NCBI GenBank assembly: GCA_938005345.1 | Contig: CALLNG010000421.1 | Coordinates: forward strand, 1 to 6,981 | DNA length: 6,981 nucleotides | Source: an uncultured Clostridia bacterium | Lineage (GTDB): Bacteria > Bacillota > Clostridia > RUG12999 | Reading direction: 5' to 3' | Position numbers and translations under genes: made by a program | Notes under the pieces: model-generated | Seen by the model: the letters and a program-made list of their open reading frames with translations, nothing else | Databases searched by the model: none | Told to the model about the DNA's origin: nothing | Shown: positions 1 to 5,066 of the stretch, piece by piece | How the letters are laid out: each line of letters begins with the position of its first letter | Numbering within the stretch: the stretch's first letter is position 1

Positions 1-1567
1 TTCCCATTCCATTTGCATTTCCAACTTCTACCACATAACCATATTCTTCTTTGGTGTCGCCTTTTTCTAAATCCGCGATTTTGCCTTGGTAGTTCAAATA
101 GGCAATCACGCTATCACCCGGCTGCACTTCAAACGTTTTGCCATCTTCTATTTCATATTCCACACCGTCAATGACCATGCTGTCTTCCAACAGTTCTGAA
201 ACTGCGCCTTCTGCCCGGTTACTGGACACTTTTAATTGAATGGTGTTCTTGTCGCCGCTGATGCTTGCGGAAACAATATCATCTTCTTTAATATCGCTAA
301 AGGAAATCACTTGACCTTCCGCATTGCGAATATCATAATTTTTGTCGCGATCATCGGCATCGTAGACGATTTTGTTATCATCAAAAATGGTTTGTCCCTT
401 TACCAGTGTAAGTCCGCCCTCGTTTACTCTATCAACCCGCGCGGATTCAAATTCGTTAATCAAAATAACATCGTATACTTCATCGCCAGTGTTGTCAATT
501 GCCGTTACCGTTCCGCTTTGCAAATCAAAAATGGAATTGTCCGATTCCAGAACACGGCTGCTATTGTAGACAAATTTTGCGCTTGCGCCGCCCAACTTAA
601 TATAGTTGTTGTTTCTGCTGGACTCTTCATCATAATATTGCAGCCGATCCTGCGTAAAGGACTCGATATCACTTGCATCAAAGGTCTGCACATTGGTATT
701 TTTAGACGCTTTGATTGCTTTGACTACCAGCCGGTCCGCACTGTCGGTTTCCGAATAAAAATCCACTTCCTGGCCTATGTAATCTGCCGCATTGGTCGTT
801 CCAACTTTGTAAATCACACCGGAAATCTCCACCTCGTCATCCTGCATACCTGCGATAGGATTTTCCAGCCATATGGTGCTGTTTGCTGTGACAATACCCC
901 GTTGTTTATACAGGTTGCCCGAAACATTGTCATTTTCATGTTCCTGCCGCAAGGTATCACCCTTCACCACTTCATAGCCCGGTTGCCCACCGGCAGTTAC
1001 CGTCATACTCATTCTGTCAATATCCAGTGCATTGTACAACATTTTTGCCAGCATTCCTCTTGTGAACGGTTCTGCAATGTCCGCCCCTTTGGTAAGGCCA
1101 ATCGTGGTCGCTGTAAGGGTATATCCACCCGGATAACCGCCATTTTGCTGGGCCACAGGGTCATATCCTAGTATAATCGCCAAAACTTTTGCCGCCTGCT
1201 CAAATGTCACCGGATCATTAGGCCCAAAATTCCCTTCCGAGTATCCGTCCATGTACTGTGCATTAACTGCACCATTAACATATCCATTATACCATTCGTC
1301 TATTGGCACATCATCAAATAATGTATCGTTCCGGTATAATTCTGCCAATTCTTCCATTTTCGTTAACCGCAGCATCATTGCAGCAAACTCAGCGCGTGTC
1401 ACTTGGTCATCCAGATGCAATTCGCCATTTTCATCTCCCTGCATAATGCCAAGAGATGTCAAGTCAAACAGCTCTTTTTCCATTTCTGCCGCATATCCGC
1501 TGATGCTTCCTAGCAGCATGCAAAAAACCAAGAGGCACAAAAATCCCTTTTTTACCATTTTTGCCAT
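1..1567 (-). CDS. Secreted S-layer homology (SLH) domain protein, 3' end outside the window
   Basis: An open frame runs on the minus strand from an ATG at 1567-1565 to the window edge (522 codons, no stop), so the C-terminus is missing. The start is fixed by GGAGG nine bases upstream. Residues 1-27 are a signal peptide: MAKMVKK, a hydrophobic core at 8-22, then a G-Y-A/A cleavage site near residue 26. Three SLH repeats follow at about 30-74 (with TRAEFAAMM), 83-136 (LFDDVP..EWYNGYV, then TFEQAAKVLAIILGY) and 149-183 (PFTRGMLAKMLYNAL). The first lacks its usual N-terminal F.D..W part. SLH domains bind pyruvylated secondary cell-wall polymers, so the protein should be held on the cell surface outside the membrane. 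Residues from about 190 onward are acidic and look beta-rich (for example YIGQEVDFYSE and VIDGVEYEIEDG); I recognise no catalytic domain there. It is transcribed divergently from the ATPase gene. The SLH call is firm; the role of the C-terminal part is unknown. Confidence 0.93.
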   Translation of the reverse strand, partial: MAKMVKKGFLCLLVFCMLLGSISGYAAEMEKELFDLTSLGIMQGDENGELHLDDQVTRAEFAAMMLRLTKMEELAELYRNDTLFDDVPIDEWYNGYVNGAVNAQYMDGYSEGNFGPNDPVTFEQAAKVLAIILGYDPVAQQNGGYPGGYTLTATTIGLTKGADIAEPFTRGMLAKMLYNALDIDRMSMTVTAGGQPGYEVVKGDTLRQEHENDNVSGNLYKQRGIVTANSTIWLENPIAGMQDDEVEISGVIYKVGTTNAADYIGQEVDFYSETDSADRLVVKAIKASKNTNVQTFDASDIESFTQDRLQYYDEESSRNNNYIKLGGASAKFVYNSSRVLESDNSIFDLQSGTVTAIDNTGDEVYDVILINEFESARVDRVNEGGLTLVKGQTIFDDNKIVYDADDRDKNYDIRNAEGQVISFSDIKEDDIVSASISGDKNTIQLKVSSNRAEGAVSELLEDSMVIDGVEYEIEDGKTFEVQPGDSVIAYLNYQGKIADLEKGDTKEEYGYVVEVGNANGMG

Positions 1568-1607
1568 AGTCCTCTACCTCCAAACAAATGAAACATTTTG
1601 TAATTTT

Positions 1608-1636
1608 ATTATATCGGTTCCACTGCCTAAATGCAA
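1608..1636 (-). promoter_or_regulatory. Promoter of the SLH-protein gene
   Basis: On the minus strand a perfect -10 TATAAT (1608-1613) lies 17 bp downstream of a -35-like TTGCAT (1631-1636; three of six consensus bases). The predicted start of transcription is near 1600, giving a leader of about 35 nt that includes the GGAGG site. This fits a vegetative sigma-A type promoter. Confidence 0.7.
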
Positions 1637-1807
1637 TGTGCATTTTCGCATTTTCCCTGTGCAATTTTTGTGATTACAAGCAAGCATTTTCATTTGTTCC
1701 TTTTTGCGCCATAACTCTCTAAATATCTCATTGCTGTTTGCCGGAACGCTCTATTCTTCCGGCTAAAAAAAGCATATTCTACACTTTTGCGGCATACATT
1801 AAACTGG

Positions 1808-1837
1808 TTGAGCGTATTGCCAAAAACATGTTAATTA
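1808..1837 (+). promoter_or_regulatory. Probable promoter of the interrupted ATPase gene
   Basis: TTGAGC (1808-1813) is followed after 17 bp by TTAATT (1831-1836), or after 18 bp by TAATTA (1832-1837), inside an AT-rich stretch. The hexamers are imperfect. An AAAGGA ribosome binding site at 1861-1866 lies 10 nt before the ATG at 1877, which supports that start. Confidence 0.45.
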
Positions 1838-2117
1838 TAAATCAAAATATCAATGTAAAGAAAGGAAGATTAGCCTATGAAACGCAGAGAGTATTTTTTA
1901 GGCGGTAACACTGCCGATGGATTTTTCTCTTATTATGATTCTCTAATACGCCAGGAAGACGCCGACAAAATTTATGTAATAAAAGGAGGGCCTGGCACAG
2001 GGAAATCCTCGCTTATGAAAGCCATTGCACAGCAGGCACAAAAAAAAGGCCTGGATACAGACCTCATACACTGTTCTTCGGATCCAGATTCTCTGGACGG
2101 CCTTATTTTGCCTGATC

Positions 2118-2167
2118 TGAAAACGGCATTTGTGGATGGTACGTCACCACACGCTGGCGTACCATCC
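2118..2167. other. Left attachment junction (attL) of the element
   Basis: Host coding sequence ends, and element sequence starts, at the GGTAC core (2138-2142). The host side reads TGTGGATGGTAC and the element side GTCACCACACGC. The same core recurs at 5041-5045. The site is assigned by reconstructing the host gene; the outer limits given are approximate for a serine-recombinase half-site on each side. The core dinucleotide must lie within GG, GT, TA or AC. Confidence 0.75.
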
Positions 2168-2174
2168 TTTTTTT
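2134..2174 (+). terminator. Intrinsic terminator formed across the left junction
   Basis: GGATGGTACG (2134-2143) pairs perfectly with CGTACCATCC (2158-2167). Three more inner pairs (2144-2146 with 2155-2157, one of them G-T) give a 13-bp stem with an 8-nt loop. Seven T residues follow at 2168-2174. On the plus strand this is a textbook rho-independent terminator, placed to stop transcription entering from the truncated ATPase gene before it runs antisense through the recombinase. Nine bases of the 5' arm (2134-2142) are host coding sequence and the rest is element DNA. Confidence 0.8.
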
Positions 2175-2178
2175 ATCG

Positions 2179-3348
2179 TTATATTTTCCAGCAAATTGTG
2201 ATTTCTTGTTGTCCGCCGCTTTTTTGAACCGCTCCAACCTCCACCTTACTTATTAAGATATCCAGCCAAATCGGGTGCGGCATTTCCGGAAGCCAGGGCT
2301 GCATTTTTTTCTCCAGCAGGCGCTCTAACTGCTCCCATCTCACACATACCCCTTTGCAGTTGGGGCACCGCAGATAGATTCTGCCCTGTGACTGTGTTTT
2401 TTGCAGCGCCCTTCCGCAAACCGTACAATGAATCTTGCCCGCCAAGGGAAGCGGTGCGGTCTTCTTTTGCACAGCTGATTTGCTGTATAGCAGTTGCTGC
2501 ACGCGTGCGAATTGTTCTGGAGATTCCACCGCATCATGTGTACCTTTTACCCGTACCCAGTCCTGCGGCGGAACCGGTTGCATCTGTTTAGATTTGTAAC
2601 TTGCCTTTCTTCTTTTTCCCTGCACCATAACGCCGGTATAAATTTCGTTTTTTAATATCCGCCCCACCGCCGTTTTGTTCCAAATTCCCACATCAGTACC
2701 ACTACGGTAAGCGGCAGGGCTTGGGATATGCTTCTCGTTTAGCCGTTCTGCTATTTTCTGTTTCCCCATACCCATCAAATACCATTGATAAATTTTTTGT
2801 ACCACAGCTGCCGCCGGCGGATCTATTTGCAGTTTATGCCGGTCCGCTGGGTCTTTGCGGTAGCCATACGCGGCAAACGCTCCAATATATTGCCCTTCCC
2901 GCCGTTTATGCGCCAAAACTGCCCGGATATTTTCCGATAAGTCCTCTAGGTACCATTCATTCATCAGTCCGTTGATTTGTCTTGCTTTTTTTCCGCCCTG
3001 CAAGCCAGTATCCACATGGTCTACTGCGGTCACAAAACGGATTCCCCATATTGGAAACCAGTAGTGTATATACTTTTCTACGAGCTCCATATCGCGTGTA
3101 AACCGCGACTGTGTCTTACATAATATAACATCAAAACGATGCTCCCGCGCATGTGTCAACATGGCGCAAAACGCCGGGCGTTTCCGGTCAACGCCACTGT
3201 AATCTTCATCTACGTAGACCTGTTCCACCACCCAGTCCCGCTGCCGGGCATATTGCAGCAGCAACGCTTTTTGGTTTTGGATACTTTCGCTCTCCAGTTG
3301 TTTTTCTTCATCTTCCTTGCTCAGCCGGCAATATATGGCGCATCGCAT
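2179..3348 (-). CDS. Serine recombinase (TnpX/SpoIVCA-like, short form)
   Basis: The 389-residue protein starts at the ATG at 3348, preceded by AAAGGAGG and a six-base spacer. The frame stays open further upstream but has no such site. The N-terminal resolvase domain (about 1-140) has the catalytic motif YCRLS (Arg8, nucleophile Ser10), then SIQNQ at 22-26, DYSG at 49-52 and the arginine motif SRFTRD at 81-86. A recombinase DNA-binding domain follows (about 150-300; NEWYLEDLSENIR, AAYGYRKDP). A zinc ribbon with Cys308, 311, 328 and 331 comes next, and the usual C-terminal strand segment ends the protein. Family integrases usually have 450-700 residues. Here the segment between the ribbon and the last strands is only about 20 residues, so the coiled-coil insertion seems absent. 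All visible catalytic residues are present, so it is likely active. It sits at the left end of the element and presumably mediates its integration and excision. Confidence 0.93.
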   Translation of the reverse strand: MRCAIYCRLSKEDEEKQLESESIQNQKALLLQYARQRDWVVEQVYVDEDYSGVDRKRPAFCAMLTHAREHRFDVILCKTQSRFTRDMELVEKYIHYWFPIWGIRFVTAVDHVDTGLQGGKKARQINGLMNEWYLEDLSENIRAVLAHKRREGQYIGAFAAYGYRKDPADRHKLQIDPPAAAVVQKIYQWYLMGMGKQKIAERLNEKHIPSPAAYRSGTDVGIWNKTAVGRILKNEIYTGVMVQGKRRKASYKSKQMQPVPPQDWVRVKGTHDAVESPEQFARVQQLLYSKSAVQKKTAPLPLAGKIHCTVCGRALQKTQSQGRIYLRCPNCKGVCVRWEQLERLLEKKMQPWLPEMPHPIWLDILISKVEVGAVQKSGGQQEITICWKI

Positions 3349-3469
3349 GGCTCTCCTCCTTTCCCGTCCAGCGGGTCCCCATCGTTTGCAGCCACTGTTC
3401 CAGAGCCGCCTTTTTTCGGTCCGCTTCCCGATTGATAAAAATTTCGTGTACAATGAGTTCCTTTTTCAT
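3308..3469 (-). CDS. Small ORF (53 aa) overlapping the recombinase start
   Basis: An ATG at 3469 has a purine-rich AAAAAGGGGG ribosome binding site seven bases upstream (GGGGG at 3477-3481). The frame ends with TGA at 3308-3310 and overlaps the recombinase start by 41 bases in another frame, so the two are probably translationally coupled. The product is charged, begins MKKELIVHEIFINREADRKK, and has a likely amphipathic helix at about 15-30 (READRKKAALEQWLQTM). The last part is read from DNA that also holds the recombinase ribosome binding site and start. I do not recognise a family. A small charged protein beside a serine recombinase could be a directionality factor or regulator, but this is only a guess from position. 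Confidence 0.6.
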   Translation of the reverse strand: MKKELIVHEIFINREADRKKAALEQWLQTMGTRWTGKEESHAMRHILPAEQGR

Positions 3470-3490
3470 CTTTAGGCCCCCTTTTTACCC

Positions 3491-3523
3491 ATTGTATGCG
3501 AAAAAAATAAGGGGATATGCCAA
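3491..3523 (-). promoter_or_regulatory. Weak candidate promoter for the small ORF and recombinase
   Basis: Between the trpB terminator and the 53-aa ORF the minus strand has TACAAT (3491-3496) as a -10. The best -35 is TTGGCA (3518-3523), but the 21-bp spacing is too long for a good sigma-A promoter. Expression may be weak, need an activator, or arise from read-through of the terminator. Confidence 0.25.
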
Positions 3524-3552
3524 AAAGCCCCTTCCAGTTTGGAAGGGGCTTT
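3522..3552 (-). terminator. Intrinsic terminator of trpB
   Basis: AAAGCCCCTTCC (3524-3535) pairs perfectly with GGAAGGGGCTTT (3541-3552), a 12-bp stem with a 5-nt loop. It lies 24 bases after the trpB stop. On the minus strand the stem is followed by a run of five T (two beyond the paired arm). On the plus strand only three T occur, all inside the arm. It separates trpB transcription from the recombinase unit. Confidence 0.85.
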
Positions 3553-3575
3553 GGACTATGTTGCGGTATTTTGTT

Positions 3576-4805
3576 TTATTTATCTTCCGGGAATTGATAT
3601 TCCTCGCCGTAACCATATTTTTCAACCACATAATCCACGTCTTTGTCCCCGCGGCCGCTGCAGTTGACCAAAATAGATTTTGCGTTATTATTCTTCGCCA
3701 TTTTAATGGCATACGCAATCGCGTGAGAGCTTTCCAATGCCGGGATAATGCCCTCGTAGCGAGACAGCTTAAAGAAAGCGTCAATCGCTTCTTCGTCTGT
3801 AACAGAATCATATTCCACGCGTCCGGCGTCGTGCAAAAAGGCATGCTCCGGTCCGACAGAGGGGTAATCCAATCCACTGGCAATGGAATATACCGGAAGC
3901 GGATCTCCCTTGCTGTCCTGCAGCATATAGCTTTCAAATCCGTGCATCACGCCTTTTTTGCCATAGGCCATGCTAGCGGCATGGTCCCCATCATTCGAGC
4001 CGCGCCCCAGCGGTTCCACACCAACAATTTTCACTGGGTCATTCAAAAACGGCAAAAACATACCGATAGAATTACTGCCTCCGCCCACGCATGCGCATAC
4101 TACATCCGGCAAAATACCCGTCATTTCCAAAAATTGTTCCCTTGCTTCTTCCCCAACCACCATCTGAAAATCGCGCACCATCATGGGGAATGGATGTGGT
4201 CCTACCGCTGAACCAATGCAGTAAATGGAATCTTTATAATTGCGTGCATAAGATTCAAACGCGGAATCCACCGCCTCTTTCAGCGTTTTGAGACCATGGG
4301 TAACCGGCACCACTTTCGCGCCTAAAATCTTCATCCGCGTCACATTCGGCGCCTGTTTGGCAATGTCCACTTCTCCCATGTGGATCTCACACTCCAGGCC
4401 GAAAAAGGCCGCTGCCGTTGCCAATGCAACTCCATGCTGGCCGGCACCCGTTTCTGCAATTAAGCGCTTTTTCCCCATGAATTTTGCCAGCAATCCTTCT
4501 CCCATACAGTGGTTTAGCTTGTGCGCACCCGTGTGGTTCAGGTCTTCCCGTTTCAAATAAATCTGGCAGGTTCCCAGTTTGCGGCTCAATCTTTCGCAAT
4601 GGTAAACCGGTGTAGGCCGCCCCTGGAATTCTTTGCGGATACGCCGCAGTTCACTAATAAATTGGGCCGAACGGCAAATCGTCTGGTATGCCTCGTTAAT
4701 TTCTTCAAATGCCGGCACCAACTCTTCCGGCAAATAACATCCGCCATACGCACCGAAACGCCCATCCTCTGTTGGGTACTCCTTGGTATAATTTCTAAAA
4801 TCCAT
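3576..4805 (-). CDS. trpB: Tryptophan synthase beta chain, encoded alone (no trpA)
   Basis: The enzyme condenses indole with L-serine to L-tryptophan using pyridoxal phosphate, in the cytoplasm. The 409-residue product starts at the ATG at 4805, seven bases after AAAGGAGG; the frame is open upstream to 5000 but without a start site of this quality. The usual length is about 400. Visible motifs are GRFGAYGGCYLPEEL (15-29), the PLP lysine Lys96 in HTGAHKLNH, catalytic Glu118 in ETGAGQHGVA, the PLP-phosphate loop GGGSNS (241-246), GLDYPSVGPEHA, and the C-terminal CSGRGDKD. All key residues are present, so it is probably active. Compared with the common TrpB sequence it has KLNH for KINN, GGGSNS for GGGSNA and THGLKTLK in place of the usual SGSRTLK-like stretch. 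No trpA or other trp gene is in the window. TrpB can work alone on free indole, so an indole-salvage role is plausible. It is cargo of the element, with its own promoter and terminator. Confidence 0.95.
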   Translation of the reverse strand: MDFRNYTKEYPTEDGRFGAYGGCYLPEELVPAFEEINEAYQTICRSAQFISELRRIRKEFQGRPTPVYHCERLSRKLGTCQIYLKREDLNHTGAHKLNHCMGEGLLAKFMGKKRLIAETGAGQHGVALATAAAFFGLECEIHMGEVDIAKQAPNVTRMKILGAKVVPVTHGLKTLKEAVDSAFESYARNYKDSIYCIGSAVGPHPFPMMVRDFQMVVGEEAREQFLEMTGILPDVVCACVGGGSNSIGMFLPFLNDPVKIVGVEPLGRGSNDGDHAASMAYGKKGVMHGFESYMLQDSKGDPLPVYSIASGLDYPSVGPEHAFLHDAGRVEYDSVTDEEAIDAFFKLSRYEGIIPALESSHAIAYAIKMAKNNNAKSILVNCSGRGDKDVDYVVEKYGYGEEYQFPEDK

Positions 4806-4819
4806 GCTGTTTCCTCCTT

Positions 4820-4933
4820 TTATTGTTCTCCCACCCTCTGCCGTCGGGAGCGATGTTTTCTTAATTCCACATACTGCGCAAAGTCTTCTGGTGCAGCTCC
4901 ATTCTTGCGTTGAATCTGTTGAATCCAGGACAT
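4820..4933 (-). CDS. Short leader ORF (37 aa) in front of trpB
   Basis: A frame begins at ATG 4933 (MSWIQQIQRKNGAAPEDF...) and ends with TAA at 4820-4822, 14 bases before the trpB start. The stop directly abuts the trpB ribosome binding site, which would allow coupling. The C-terminal half is strongly basic (RKHRSRRQR). An upstream in-frame stop makes this ATG the only normal start, but no good ribosome binding site precedes it, so translation is uncertain. It has a single Trp codon, at position 3, which is not the tandem-Trp pattern of a classic attenuator peptide. I recognise no homologue. It could be a remnant, a small DNA- or RNA-binding peptide, or a chance ORF. Confidence 0.35.
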   Translation of the reverse strand: MSWIQQIQRKNGAAPEDFAQYVELRKHRSRRQRVGEQ

Positions 4934-4959
4934 TGGTATGCGGCAAATCTACTGGTTGT

Positions 4960-4988
4960 ATTATAACACAAGCGCCGCACAGAATCAA
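4960..4988 (-). promoter_or_regulatory. Promoter of trpB inside the element
   Basis: On the minus strand TTGATT (4983-4988) is followed after exactly 17 bp by a perfect TATAAT (4960-4965). Transcription should start near 4953, giving a leader of about 148 nt that contains the 37-aa ORF. The promoter lies about 50 bp inside the right end, so trpB would be expressed wherever the element inserts. Confidence 0.75.
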
Positions 4989-5015
4989 TAATTTTTTCAC
5001 AGCAGCTTGTCCACT

Positions 5016-5066
5016 TTGCGTCTAAACGAACCCGTTGCGGGGTACCTGCTCCCATGTTGTGGATCC
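5016..5066. other. Right attachment junction (attR) of the element
   Basis: Element sequence ending CCCGTTGCGG meets host coding sequence at the core GGTAC (5041-5045), after which CTGCTCCCATG continues the ATPase gene. A short inverted repeat, CCCG-TTG-CGGG (5031-5040), lies right beside the core on the element side. The rebuilt empty site reads GTGGATGGTACCTGCTCCCA, with the palindrome GGTACC at its centre. The outer limits are approximate. Confidence 0.72.

Larger units (their letters stand above)
1568..1876. other. Divergent intergenic region (309 bp)
   Basis: This stretch separates the two divergent genes and holds no credible ORF. It contains the SLH-gene promoter at 1608-1636, a hairpin at 1740-1763 (arms GCCGGAA and TTCCGGC, 10-nt loop), and the likely promoter of the ATPase gene near 1808-1837. 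The hairpin has no T-run on its 3' side on either strand, so it is not an evident intrinsic terminator. It could be an operator or a structural element. The rest is AT-rich with nothing I can name. Confidence 0.6.
1877..2227 (+). pseudogene. 5' part of an interrupted two-lobed P-loop ATPase gene (PRK06851-like)
   Basis: Codons 1-88 (through 2142) are the native N-terminus of a P-loop NTPase. Codons 89-116, to the stop at 2225-2227, are read from inserted element DNA and resemble nothing. The native part shows FLGGNTADGFFSYYD at 7-21, a Walker A motif GGPGTGKS at 37-44, and a possible Walker B strand ending in VDG at 86-88. The break falls immediately after that strand. The continuation of the protein (CSHVVDPKTPGAVD...) is found at 5046-5844 in the same orientation. 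The family is an uncharacterised ATPase of Firmicutes; I recognise it by its motifs and two-lobe layout, and its function is not known to me. As it stands the 116-residue product is very probably non-functional. Excision of the element would restore a 354-residue ORF. Confidence 0.85.
2143..5045. mobile_element. Small serine-recombinase integrative element carrying trpB (2,903 bp)
   Basis: The element lies between two copies of GGTAC (2138-2142 and 5041-5045) and splits the ATPase gene. Joining base 2142 to base 5046 gives 1,065 nt that read without a stop (354 codons plus TAA), and the rejoined protein continues naturally as VDGT-CSHVVDPK. All its genes are on the minus strand: trpB next to the right end, then the 53-aa ORF, then the recombinase at the left end. 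Large serine recombinases make conservative crossovers at a short shared core, so a direct repeat of a few bases and a precise in-frame restoration are what they leave. No conjugation, replication or phage genes are present, so it must be a minimal element or depend on other elements for transfer. The exact ends are uncertain only within the 5-bp repeat. Confidence 0.88.

Noticed and set aside
236..1171. Long plus-strand ORF of 311 codons
   Set aside because: It is antisense to the SLH-protein gene, which has a signal peptide, SLH repeats, promoter and ribosome binding site. The plus-strand product has no recognisable domain and no start site.
1740..1763. Hairpin read as an intrinsic terminator
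   Set aside because: The seven-base A-run lies 3' of the stem on the plus strand, so the T-run is 5' of the stem on the minus strand. Neither strand has the T-run after the stem, and no gene ends here.
3349..3453. Recombinase start at 3453
   Set aside because: The extra 35 residues do not resemble the family N-terminus. The ATG at 3348 has AAAGGAGG at proper spacing and begins directly with the catalytic strand MRCAIYCRLS.
3153..4211. Plus-strand ORF of 352 codons
   Set aside because: It runs antisense across the recombinase start, the terminator and trpB, all well supported, and its product shows no family features.
4823..4845. T-box-like sequence AGGGTGGGA in the trpB leader (minus strand), suggesting a tRNA-Trp T-box riboswitch
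   Set aside because: Only the first half of the T-box consensus AGGGTGGNACCGCG matches. The bulge would read TGGG instead of the TGGC expected for tRNA-Trp, no competing terminator or antiterminator is seen, and the leader is short for a T-box.
4806..5000. N-terminal extension of TrpB to a start at 5000
   Set aside because: The extension would cover the -10 region and the leader, has no ribosome binding site, and is not expected in TrpB. The ATG at 4805 has an excellent site.
2138..5045. Transposon or insertion sequence with terminal inverted repeats and target duplication
   Set aside because: The two ends share no inverted repeat and no DDE or HUH transposase is present. The 5-bp repeat and the serine recombinase fit a site-specific crossover core better than a target-site duplication.
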